Shown: one piece after another, positions 26,500 through 37,200 of the stretch | Layout: the number at the start of each line of letters is the position of its first letter | Numbering within the stretch: the stretch's first letter is position 1 | NCBI GenBank assembly: GCA_963678705.1 | Contig: OY783203.1 | Location: forward strand, 42,346,347 to 42,410,346 | From: Panorpa germanica | Taxonomy: Eukaryota; Arthropoda; Insecta; Mecoptera; Panorpidae | Length of the DNA: 64,000 nt | Direction of reading: 5' to 3' | The notes under the pieces: model-generated | What the model was told of the DNA's origin: nothing | The model's input: the letters and a program-made list of their open reading frames with translations, nothing else | The model's database searches: none | Made by a program: the position numbers and the translations under genes

Positions 26500-26643
26500 G
26501 CTAAACCTCTTCCTAATAAGTTTATGATGCTTATATATCCCATATAATAAATAAAACGGCACAACTAAACCGAGAAAATAAAAGGCTGTTCCGGGAATTG
26601 AACATAGCAGTCGATATCTCAATGCCGTCTGTCATTGTGCCAT
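26500..26643 (-). mobile_element. tRNA-derived SINE copy (antisense), highly diverged
   Basis: CCTCTTCCTAATAAGTTTATG, ACAACTAAACCGAGAAAATA, a B-box complement GGGAATTGAAC, and a head ending CTGTCATTGTGCCATC follow the family order. Many substitutions suggest an old copy. Confidence 0.55.
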
Positions 26644-26644
26644 C

Positions 26645-27425
26645 TGTTAAAAAATATATTTTTTCGGATTCTATACTAATCTGCATCACATGGCAACCTT
26701 GCTTTCAAACTGAATAATTTATAATAAAGAAACATATATTCGTCGCATATTATGAGATGAACTGAATGTATCTCTAAAATATGTTTTAGCGAATATAAGT
26801 AAAGATCCTTCATAATGTTGGCACGTGTCCATATTCCAGCAATGGAATTTCTACGTCCGATAGCAAATTGCAAAACCTCAACTACGTTGTTATTGATAAA
26901 ACAATACAATATTGCGATAATACCAATACAAATTATGTACTGTTTATGATAAAAAGTTTAAACCGTGGTTAAAATAATCCGTAATTAAAAAAAAAATTAA
27001 AAAGAGGTAAACGTTTACTTTTCTACAATACTCAAATATTACAGTTATAATTACTTTATTACAGAGTCGTAGTGTCGCTAATGATATGCTATAAGTGAAG
27101 GAATAGCTTCCTACAAGTACAAGTTGTGAACTTTGATCGCTATTTAAATAGATAGTGTTAAGATCTGACACCGACACAGCATAGTAACTAACCTGCAGCT
27201 TTAAAGGCACCTTAATGCTGCAAGTAAAGCTGGTGTTCTGAACCACTCGTACACACTCGTATACCCATACATTTAGAGAAAGGGTTTATGTAAACAAGGC
27301 TCGACTTGGTCCATCAGCCAGAAACAGAAACCAGTTTACACCAAATAGACTATATGCTAAGAATGCTGGTGTTCAAATAAAAAACAATCACGAAAAAAGA
27401 CAATGTATAAATAATACAAAAACCG
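26645..27425. other. Gene-free stretch
   Basis: Two AT-driven minus-strand open frames (26676-26909, 26944-27246) without domains. Nothing else recognised, apart from two copies of ACTCGTA close together near 27245-27260. Confidence 0.4.
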
Positions 27426-27427
27426 AG

Positions 27428-27558
27428 GGTTTTAAAACCGGTGCATGATGCATGGTGCTTGAGTTGGTGCTTAGTGTTGGTGCTGGTCATATTTAATATT
27501 TGTGTAGCGTCCAACACACCACATTGTGTAACTTCGACACTGTACTACTGGTTTTAAA
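27428..27558. repeat. Short fold-back unit with TTTTAAAACC ends
   Basis: TTTTAAAACCGGT at 27430-27442 and ACTGGTTTTAAAA at 27546-27558 form a 12-of-13 inverted pair about 103 bases apart. Inside are TGGTGCTT-type direct repeats and a GTGTTGG/CCAACAC inverted pair. It looks like a very short MITE or a structured repeat. No target duplication is evident. Confidence 0.4.
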
Positions 27559-27559
27559 A

Positions 27560-28388
27560 ATTAAAGAATATGTTATTCTTTTTTCTTTACTTCTGTTACG
27601 TACTCGTACTAGTGTTGACGGATGTTGAGCTTGTGTTATATACATCTTTTCAATACCAAAACCCTGTTTTATAATATTAACTCTTTATTATTTATTAAAT
27701 CCCTTTTACCATCCTTGAACGCCCATCTATTTATCTCATCTGTTAAAACTAAAAGCTCCAAATAAAACCACATAATATAGATTTAAAAAAAAAAAAACGT
27801 TTCTTTCAGACGATAGAAAAGTCTTGAATTTTTAACGTGGCATTTAAGAACCAAACATTCTTCCCCTACCCTACTCCTTGAACCCCTGCTTCACAACCCT
27901 GTTTGCTGTTTCATTGTTTTGTCTCCACACTCACTCATACACATATACACACCTTATGAGACATATATATATACACATGGTTTACATGATCAGAAGAGAG
28001 TAGTATGCACGCGATCCCTGCAAAACACCTGAGACTTGATTTTGATCTATTGGATGCAGTCGAGCTGCTGGAGTTCTCGGAGCATTGTTGTATTATTAAA
28101 CGATTCAGGAGGATTTTAAATTGTTGGAACAACGTTCTTTACTGATAAATATTTGATTTCTCTCAATATGTGATTGTTCTGTCTTAAACATCTAAATATC
28201 TAGAACGTTTATATTCTTTAAGTTCGATCATTTGTGTTTGTCGACTTTTGTTTCTCTCATATTTGCAAAGTAAGTACTGGGAAGTTAGAGTTTCGTGCAT
28301 TCATTATTTATCATATATTCTAGAATAAAATTGAAAGCTACTTGTTCGATGTAGCTCTGGTCTTAATACAATATCTCATGCTCTTGTG
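27560..28388. other. Gene-free stretch
   Basis: AT-rich with a poly-A run near 27790. The minus-strand open frame 27935-28132 has no domain. Nothing else recognised. Confidence 0.4.
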
Positions 28389-28390
28389 CT

Positions 28391-28584
28391 CCTATTTTGT
28401 AACTGTATAACTTTTGTCAATTGAATTCTGATGATTTTTCAAAGGCTTGTATTTTCTAAATTAGGTTATGCAAGTTTATCCAAAACTACCCACCGACCTT
28501 AAATAAAGAGCAACGTAAATCCCATACCTTATATAAGTAGCCTAATTTAGAAAATATGAGCCCTTGAAATAGTTACAAAATAGG
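28391..28584. mobile_element. MITE-like palindromic element
   Basis: The ends CCTATTTTGTAACT (28391-28404) and AGTTACAAAATAGG (28571-28584) are perfect inverted repeats. A second inverted pair, 28444-28465 against 28541-28562, matches at 20 of 22 positions around TATTTTCTAAATTAGG. The left arm carries an extra stretch of about 25-30 bases. Two-block long inverted repeats around a short unique centre are typical of fold-back MITEs. No clear target duplication, no coding capacity, superfamily not assignable. Confidence 0.65.
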
Positions 28585-28589
28585 GGTAT

Positions 28590-30600
28590 TAGTGTTGTTT
28601 ACAAGAGTAGTCATAAAGGTGTAGTAATACTCACTCTATTAAACAACTTTGTCTATACATCCCTTAGGTAATAAATAATGTCATTTCATGTAAAGTACGT
28701 AATTATTTTTCTATTCTTACTTAATACCATATACCTGTTTTAGCACACCCTGTATATTGACAAAATATCTAAATAACCGCATGCTTAGGTCGCCGTGCCC
28801 TATGAGTATGGATGTGTTTGAATGTGTGTATGTAGTAAAGTAACGGAACTCTAGCATGCAATGCCTACAACTCTTACAAGTAAACGAGCAAATGAGAACA
28901 GAAAAATTGAAAGACATTATGCATTTTAATGTACCGACGAAGCTAAGAAGTTGCCGCCTGCTTTGATCTTATAAATAACAGTAGCACACTGCCACCCAGA
29001 CGCTGCGAAACACTGGGAACGGCCAGGCCAATTAAATTTTAAATGATATTAAATGACTAGCACTGCACTGCTGGCGCGCTGAAAGACAACCGATTTATAT
29101 TTTCGGGAAATGACGCCATTCCTTAACTTTCATCTCCTTGTGAATGTACCATACAGTGCTTTGAATATCTAAGCTTCATCTACGTTTACGTCATTACCAT
29201 ATGGGAGAGTGTCACTGTATTGTATACCATAGTTACGAGGTGTCAGCCTGGTCAATATATTATGAAACGCAGCACATAAAGACCATGTATTTATGATATC
29301 AAAAACCATTTGTTATAATTAATAAAATGCTGGAGGCCTTGCTGAATGCACTGTTCATGGTTGGGCGCCAGTTGCAGTCCGTTGCGGCTTTTCCATCGGC
29401 TTTGCAGAAGCAGCATTCGTAGAGTTCCAGTCCACTGTGTTAGTCTGCCACCAGGCTATCCGACTACACGACTGCACACATATAACGTACGAGTAACACA
29501 TCATAGGTCGTGTGCTCACTTTCACACTTTATTTTAACTGATTTATCCATAACGATTGGATTAGGGCGAGGGAGAATCAAAAACAACACCACTTGTGGAT
29601 CTGTTTCAACCCTTCTTACTAACGTAAATATGATACTCACACACTAGACACCCTGGCCATGGGGTGTCTGGTCTGGTCGCAGCCGATTACCGCTTAATAA
29701 TAAAAACGATTTGTATTAATATCATATTGCTATCGTAGTTGATTATCCTGTGCCTTGGGGCCATACACTATGCCACTATTACAATTTGGGGGGTTGATAG
29801 ATCGCAGTTATTATATTTTCACGGGTGGGTAACCAGGATAAATACTTGTATTCATAATAAGGGTTTGGGGTTAGAGGTTGTTATAAATACATCGTTTATT
29901 TAACTCACTAAGTGCGTCGTCATTCCTCTATTCGACTCATGTCTCACGATTCTATACAACTGCCGTCAGTAAGTTTGAATTAGTTTCGTGTTTGCTGGTT
30001 TGTGGTTGTTTAGTAATTCACCGAATTGAAATCACGCTGCCCAACTGAATTGACGACAAGTTCAAGATTTGGGGTGTCGCTTCAACTCAATTATAATTAT
30101 GAATTCATTACTTGAAATAGAACAATATTTTTTCAATGTTTGTTCATTGTGTTATGCGTCTTGTAGATGACGTTATTTATAACTATAAGTAATATATTGA
30201 AATCCAATTTTGAGAAACTAATTCAGCATAATGTTGTAGATACATGAGCCAAAGTTAAAGATAGTGTAGTGTAAAGATAAGATAGTGTAAAGATAGTTCA
30301 TTGACATTATAAAATGAATTACTAAAGAAAGTAATAACTAATTAATAAATGACTAAAGATTTTATTGGATCAAAGTTATAGGTCGCAACATTTTGGCCTA
30401 CAACATCATCAAAACTGATTCGGTTAATAATGATCATTAATTCTCATTAAATTCAAAAGTAAATACAATATTCTATGTATAAAAGCTTAAAACATTTTAT
30501 GTATTGCTTTTGTAACCCTTTTACAATATGTTAGACATCAATAAATTAACATTTTACCTAAGAATTTTATTAATATGTAAAATACAGATAAAAAAGAAAT
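28590..30600. other. Complex non-coding region, no gene recognised
   Basis: From about 28920 to 30080 the sequence is distinctly more complex and GC-richer than the surrounding desert. Examples are CACTGCCACCCAGACGCTGC, GGCTTTTCCATCGGC and the near-palindrome ACACCCTGGCCATGGGGTGT at about 29648. The plus-strand open frame 29346-29537 shows no domain. Several homeodomain-type AT cores (CCAATTAAATT, ATAATTAATAAAATG) occur. Candidate enhancer or conserved non-coding DNA; unproven. Confidence 0.35.
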
Positions 30601-30604
30601 TTAT

Positions 30605-30660
30605 TCGCAGAGTGATCAAGAGCGTTGGCATTGACGCCAAGGTGTTATATTTCGGTCCAG
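30605..30660 (+). mobile_element. SINE head fragment
   Basis: TCGCAGAGTGATCAAGAGCG, GGCATTGACGCCAAGG and a degraded B-box region (TTCGGTCCAG) resemble the first part of the family. It stops about 40 bases before a full-length copy in the same orientation, so it may be a remnant of a tandem insertion. Confidence 0.4.
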
Positions 30661-30697
30661 TTATATTATTAAAAAAGTAAATGTTATACATATTTTT

Positions 30698-30971
30698 GAC
30701 GACACAATGGGCGAGAACATTGATGCTTGACGCTAGACTGTTGCGACTGTGTCTTTGAGTTTGATCCTTGGGTCGGAGTTATATTTTCAGGGTTTGATTG
30801 TCATTAAATTAAATTAATTATGTGTATTCATAACCGTAAACTTATTAGGCATCAATATTGTTCAAATATATGAGACGACGACAGCTTAAATAATGTCAAC
30901 ATAGTAGGAGGTCGTCGGTGATAGCAACGACAATAGCAATTCAATAAGTAAGCGTTAAATAAATTAAATTT
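30698..30971 (+). mobile_element. tRNA-derived SINE, full-length copy
   Basis: Reads head to tail: GACGACACAATGGGCGAGAA, TTGATGCTTGACGCTAGACT, a B-box-like GAGTTTGATCC (30766), then TATATTTTCAGGGTTTGATTG, the distal core (AATATATGAGACGACGACAG), CATAGTAGGAGGTCGTCGGTG, and a GCGTTAAATAAATTAAA tail. The CAATGGGCGAGAACATTGA block aligns with the A-box/D-arm side of a tRNA, and the B box lies about 50 bases downstream as expected for an internal RNA polymerase III promoter. At about 274 bp it is the best sense-strand reference copy here. Confidence 0.8.
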
Positions 30972-30999
30972 TAAAAAATCACATATTTACTATGCAGTG

Positions 31000-31988
31000 A
31001 TGTAGCTTCATTATATGAACTTAATGAACAGTATCCGACTTAATAAAAATTGTTAATATGTAATTAGTAAGAGATCATTGATAAATAAACTTCTTCTGAC
31101 GTTATCTTAGCTGCAACCTCCGTGTCATTCATTTTTGTTATAGATAATTATTTAAAGGAAAGATTGCTCTATTGTCACAGTTGAAACTCCAGATTATTTT
31201 ATATTTGTTAAATCGCTATTAAGGTCAATTTGTGTAAAACATCAGCTTAAAAGTCATGTGAAATACTTCACATCTTATAGACTTAAGCTTACTCGTATTT
31301 CCCCCGTAATGTGGTCTTAATCTTCCTGGTTTTGACAGTGATGCATAGTGTTGTAATCTGTGGCCAACATCTTCCATTGTGCCAGGTAAATACGAGAACA
31401 CATCTAGCGGTCTACACCGTCCTTCTTATGTTGTATTGTATCTCGTTAACCTGATATGACAGCCTGTGGTAAACACTAAACAGGACACTGTACCTAGTAA
31501 TCATCAAAATCACTTTTTTATAGTAGGATAAATGGTTCTGGTCCCTGCTCCCTATCGACTTCTCCTTCACCAGACCACTACACAGACTCTGACTGACCCT
31601 CCTGTCGACATTAAATACATCTACCAGAACCAAACAACCAGAGTCCAGACACAATAATTGCATGTCCAGATTCTATAATCTGTGTGTATTCTGTGTATTC
31701 TTGTTTATGCACTGTTGCTTGTGTATTGTACGTGACCCAGAGAGATTAGTGAAGCTGTGTTGCGTTCCTTTATAGCGGTAGAAAATTGGATGTAAATAGT
31801 GCGTTATTAGGAAACCGGTCATTCTTACTCTGATTGCGATGATTTTGTTTTTAAACGTTGATAATTTAAAATATTAAAACCTTAACAAGCCAAAAGTTGA
31901 CGCTCTAATCAGGGAATTAGTGAAAATTATATATTATAAAATATATACCTGTCTTGTTAGTTCTCATACTACGCTTACATTTGTGACT
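31000..31988. other. Gene-free stretch
   Basis: About 31370-31670 is more complex and carries an 83-codon minus-strand frame with no recognisable domain. The region around CTCCTGTCGACATTAAATAC and CAGAGTCCAGACACAATAA could be old transposon sequence. Otherwise AT-rich. Confidence 0.35.
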
Positions 31989-31991
31989 CTT

Positions 31992-32715
31992 ATACTAAAC
32001 TAGAGTGTACCCCGTCGCAAGCGATTTATGTGTGAATTGAATTTCGTTTCAAATTTTAATTCCATTTTTAAATTTAAATATTTAACTCGCTTTATATTAA
32101 TTTTATATATAAACTGACCAAGAAAAATTATTTTTTCAACCAACTTTTTTTTTTTCAAAATTTGGGAATTTTTTTTTTGATTTGTAAATCAGGTACCAAA
32201 GTGAGCACAAACATATACACAATCTCAATTTTCTGGCACAATTTTATCTCTCGGAAAAAACCGCCCCCGTACCCCCAAACAAAATTTTTGAGTTTTGAAT
32301 TTCTTTTTTTTTACATGATATTCAATTATTACACAATCCAAAATTTAAGCTTTCTCCAAAGTTTTCTACCGGGCACCCCAAATTTCCCCGCGCCTTTTTT
32401 ATACATTTTTGAATTTTGAAATATGTTTGCATTACATAGCATACACATGCAAAATTTCAACTTTCTACCTGTTACGAATTAAAAGTTATACAGGAAAAAG
32501 GGTCATTTTTTTTCAGTTTTTCCAAAATTACGGGTTTCCAGGAAATTCAGGAAAAAATCCGAGTACGACAGAAGTCTTAGAATTTTTTCTCTACGAAACA
32601 GAAAACTTTCAAAAACAACGCCGAAGCCGTTTCAGTTTTACCATACGAATTTCAACAACATATAAGTATATAAGAATATAAATAGCATATACACCTGGAA
32701 CATTATAAGGATACT
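31992..32715 (+). mobile_element. Unclassified dispersed repeat, copy 2 (long form)
   Basis: Same start (ACTAGAGTGTACCCCGTCGC) and end (CACCTGGAACATTATAAG) as the repeat at 12.6 kb, about 235 bases longer through extra interior. The interior has alternating poly-T/poly-A blocks and repeated phrases such as AAAATTTCAACTTTCTACC, a pattern common in short insect retroelement derivatives. Open frames inside it (32162-32419, 32409-32681) are products of the repeat and not genes. Confidence 0.6.
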
Positions 32716-32719
32716 AAAC

Positions 32720-33883
32720 ATATTATACTAAATTTAATATTAAAATTACATGAAAAAATAGTTGAGTTTTCACTAATATCCTGATAAGTCTATTTTGGGC
32801 TTGTTAAAGTGTTAATATTTCAAATTATCAACATTTAAAAACAATGCAATGAGTTTAGTCGGAGGATTGACTGATTCCTTAATAATTAAGTAATGTTCTT
32901 CCGTTATTAAATGTAATTTGATTTTGTTATCATGACGTCCCTTCTCTCACTGCTTAGCACTTGGAAGGTGTACAGTGGAAGAACAAAAAGAACAAAAAGA
33001 TATCAGTGGTCATTTCAAGGTGGGCCTCGTTTCGTTATGTATACATACATATATGCATTAGCTTGTTTGGTGTAGTGTGGTAGACTGGCACAATGTCTTA
33101 CCAGAATCCACTTGTTAACTCGTCACATCTCCGAACACGAAGAGAACACCTTTCAGATGCTCCAACGTCGTTTTATTCAAGTTGCTTTATAAACTTAACA
33201 CAGTGAACTATCGAGTTAGCGCCAGGTTTGTTTATATGGCTTGTTTGCACGCAACCGTTTGCTCGTTTGCTCGTTTGCAAGCGTTAAGGTTAGCTCATTG
33301 CTCATCGCTCATCGACACCGACATCACATTAAACCTGACCGAACCAAACAGAGATAACGATAGGTGCGCCATAATTCACGACTTCTCTTCATAATTTTAT
33401 ATGATCTTTTGTATCACGTTAGTTAAAGCGGGTAAAGACAAACGTATAATCAACTATTGCACCAATGCAACACCCATAACACACGGTGCTCTGCATATTT
33501 TGAATTCAAAAGTTAAGTAGTGTTTACATGATACTAGTTCATTTTAGTTCTAAGAATATAGTAGACACCGTAATCGAGACAGATCTGATGAATCTGCCGC
33601 CAAACATGTTTTTCATGGCGAGCTACTGTAGTTTTTGGCGCCCCCAAAAGGCAAAGAATACGGAAATAAATATATGTTTAAAAGTTGCAAATTGAGTAGA
33701 AATAGGAAACATCAAGCGAAACATACAACCTAAATAAACAATTGCTTTATAAAAATATACATGTATCATTTAAATGTGAATATTATTCGTTGTCTTTCGT
33801 TGAAACATTATAATTATCATAGAAATGGTTTGGACTATTCTATCTCTGATTGCACAAATTTGATCTTAGTATATACATATGCC
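32720..33883. other. Gene-free stretch with a complex patch
   Basis: About 33080-33400 is comparatively GC-rich and contains a short tandem GCTCGTTTGCTCGTTTGC and TCATTGCTCATCGCTCATCG. The 70-codon frame there has no domain. Possibly regulatory or decayed transposon; no decision is possible. Confidence 0.35.
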
Positions 33884-34215
33884 CAGAGGCGGCCTTAGGG
33901 GGTGGCAAACAGGGCAACCGCCCGAAGCCTCGCTCTTGTAGGGCTCAAGTAAAAAAATTCATTACTATATATATATGTATTTGAATCTCGCGCCTCGCTC
34001 TTCAGAAATCCCACTAGAATCACTGCGTCTTCTTTCATGTACCTTAGTTTATCATCATTAATATTTGTCATCTTTGTGCTTGTTAACTTTTATAACACTT
34101 CGAATATAAAATTTTATTTCTCGTCAATTATCATCAAAAATAATTTTTTACAATTTACATAAATTATACAAAGTGCTCGCAAAGATCTTCCGCCCGGGGT
34201 CTCGCAAAGTTCTGA
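33884..34215. mobile_element. hAT-type transposon end(s), decayed
   Basis: CAGAGGCGGCCTTAGGGGGT followed by GGGCAACCGCCCGAAGCCTC closely follows the terminal and subterminal sequence common in arthropod hAT elements. At the right, CTTCCGCCCGGGGTCTCGCAAAG (34187-34209) resembles the opposite subterminal region, but the terminal bases are lost and no target duplication can be paired. The interior is AT-rich with no transposase. The right boundary is approximate. Confidence 0.5.
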
Positions 34216-34219
34216 AAAA

Positions 34220-37200
34220 CTTGAATAAAATTTTTTTTATAAAATTTTGTTTTATTAACGTAAACAAGTTACGTAGAATATTTTACATAAAAATTTCGTT
34301 GGTAGGTTTATTTAACATTAAATTTTGTATGCAGTATTTACGTTTTGTGCTTACTTGCATGTTTTGTACGTCTTTGACTATTGTGTAAACCGCAGTATTA
34401 GATCAGTCTATTAGTACTACATTGTAAACACTGGTGCTAATTGCTCTTACGGTGTAAACGCAGCTTTAAACCTAACTCCAACTAACAAGCACTTGTTTGC
34501 TTTGGACGAATTCGACAACCTCAAAATTAATAAATGCCCACGAAGGCCGTCACGAACCCCCACCACGAGTTGGGAAGGGGAGAGAGGAAGAGAAACGAAT
34601 GGAGTTCAGAACTTTGACCAGGTAATAGGGATATTGCATCACGCATTTTTTAAAAGTGTTTTAAAATATTATTTTTTTTAAAACATCATAATAAATTTGC
34701 TATACAACTTGAACACTATTAATGGCCTAATGGTCAAAAATTTAAATTAATGGTACCGAAACATTGCAGGGGGGAGTGGTTAGACAGATAGGTCTCCCTG
34801 GTAGTTCTTAGAAGTATACTTGAAATTCATACGGAACTGAATACTGATGTTGTTAGACATGTATGTATTGTGTTCACGTCACATATTTCCCTTCTCTCTG
34901 CTCCCCCTCATCTCTCTCAAATCTCAAACAGTTTAACTGCACTGCTAAACCAAGGAACCAAAGAAACCCCTACGGCGAGGGTATTTTGTTCACTTGATCC
35001 CCAATATATTGAAAACACAGCACTGGGTTACTTTCTTTGCAATTCTCCCTATGTGTGCTTACTGTGGTTTCATTTCGTTAAGATCTGTCCACATTTTCAC
35101 TACATTGTTTAAGCTACTAAAACACTGAAGGGTTATTAACAGTTTGCAACGTATATATAAGTAGCTGACAGAGGCCTGTTTAAGACTTTAAAGGCTATGG
35201 GACTCCTCACCCTATTCTCCGTTCCTTCATTGCCTTCCCACCCTTGTTTTTCTATTCTCTTTGGAACCCACATAATGTCTTCAACTAAAGACAAAGCTAT
35301 TGCCGGAGGAAGAGTGTCACTGACAGGTCTGTACTAGTGAATAAGTACAAGTTCTACTGCATTTGAAGCTTTAAATAATTGTACAAGTATAACGTCAACT
35401 ATCCAAAATAACGTGATACCTTAAATTGTTCTGAGAAACTGGTTAACGCTGTAAAAATAATAATATATAATTACACATGCAAATTATACGAAAATTTGTT
35501 TTTACAACACACTATTATGGTATTATCCCATCGCATTATGAACACGATTCAACACAACCTGTCTGCTATCTCACTTATGTTTACATTTATATCCCTTTTC
35601 CTCTTCCCTACCCTCCCTTTCTCAATCAACCATCATGTAACAGTTTCACAATTATATTGCTGTGGAACTGTTGCCTAAAACTATCATTTGCAGGTTCTCT
35701 ACAGATGATTTTTGTTTTCGAGTGTTGTGTGTTTTATATTTTGTATATGTAGTTTTTTTTTATGGTGGCCATTGCTCAGAAACCCTCAGGACCGCACGGC
35801 CCTCTACACAACACTCTAAAAATCAGCGATTCTTAACCGGTGTTCGCATTCTGGTGAACTAACGTTTATTGTATGCGACATTAATAAAATAAAAATATTT
35901 CTCATTGTTCATTGCATGTTATAAACTTTTATTATAACATAAATCTTTTTTATTACGTAGCGCTTGTATATTTTCGATATTTAATAGTACACCTATATTA
36001 AATAGCTAATTATGAATCTTTGATTTTGTATTCTGCCCATATTGATGAATACTAGAAAAATCGATATCAAAATTGATTTGATTTTATTTTATTATTAAAA
36101 AAGGAATGTTTTAGTTACAGTATTAACTAACATAGTAATTAATGTTTTAAGTGTTTACGTTTTAAGACGCTGTTTGTTCGATGTGTTAATATAGTATTGC
36201 CTCAATGCTTCTACAACAAATTCCACAAATTTTTCTTACATTTAAAACTGTTTCTTCATACCTTCCCTACGATTGAGAACCACTGAACTACATCCTAACC
36301 ACCAAAGCTAAGCATCCAACTGGGATTGGGAACATTCACAAATACAATATAAAAACTCCTCGAATATATTTACTATTCCCTTTTTTTATTTTTATTTTTT
36401 TTCCTTCTTCATTTACTTCCGTCCGACCCCGCAAAACACAGGTATTTCGACTAAGCTATATATGCGTGCTTGTTAAAAAAACAGTTCTCATTAGGCGATG
36501 CATTTTTAATAGGGAGCATTGTGTTACTGGCATAACATTTTAGTATAATGCAAACAACAAACAATGGTTTTGGTTCCTATTATTATCATTAGCACCGCGT
36601 GGCCGTGGAAATAGAGGAGGAGGTGCTGATAAAGGTGGTTATCCATGATTCCTCCGCTTAACAATTTTATTTCATCGTTTGTAGTATTTTTTTATATGAA
36701 ACTCCTACTAAGTGGCTTGCCACATGCAATACACCGTATATCATATATGTAACATATACATAGCACGCTCAGCCAGACTTTTACTGACTGAAATCTATTG
36801 TTTCGATTAATATTAAGATTTATTAATTATAATGATTTCTATTAAATTATTTAGGAATATACACTGTCATTAAAAAAGAAAAGATATGCAGAAGAAATAT
36901 AAACTTCTAAGTTCTCATACGAGTAATTTCTTATTAGTGGCAATTCGAAAACTTATACCTTCGAAAAGTTATATCTGTATGTACAAAATACAGATACTTT
37001 ATTACAGAATAATTTATTATTTTTCTGTAATACAGCTTCATGAAATGTTCGCATGTGCGATAAATAGATAACGCAAAGTATATATATATTCATTTCTTTG
37101 AAGTATATTAAATTGTTATGTCAATTATATGTTTTTAAAATCATATTGAATAGAATTATATTAATTATAACAGATGCCACAATAAATTAAATCGTCATTA

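Noticed and set aside
32162-32681. Two open frames as genes
   Set aside because: Both are inside the dispersed repeat shared with 12.6 kb and are made of its T-rich modules.
34493-34681. Possible exon ending at CAG/GTAATA near 34621
   Set aside because: One donor-like string with no acceptor, branch site or homology. The peptide has no recognisable domain.
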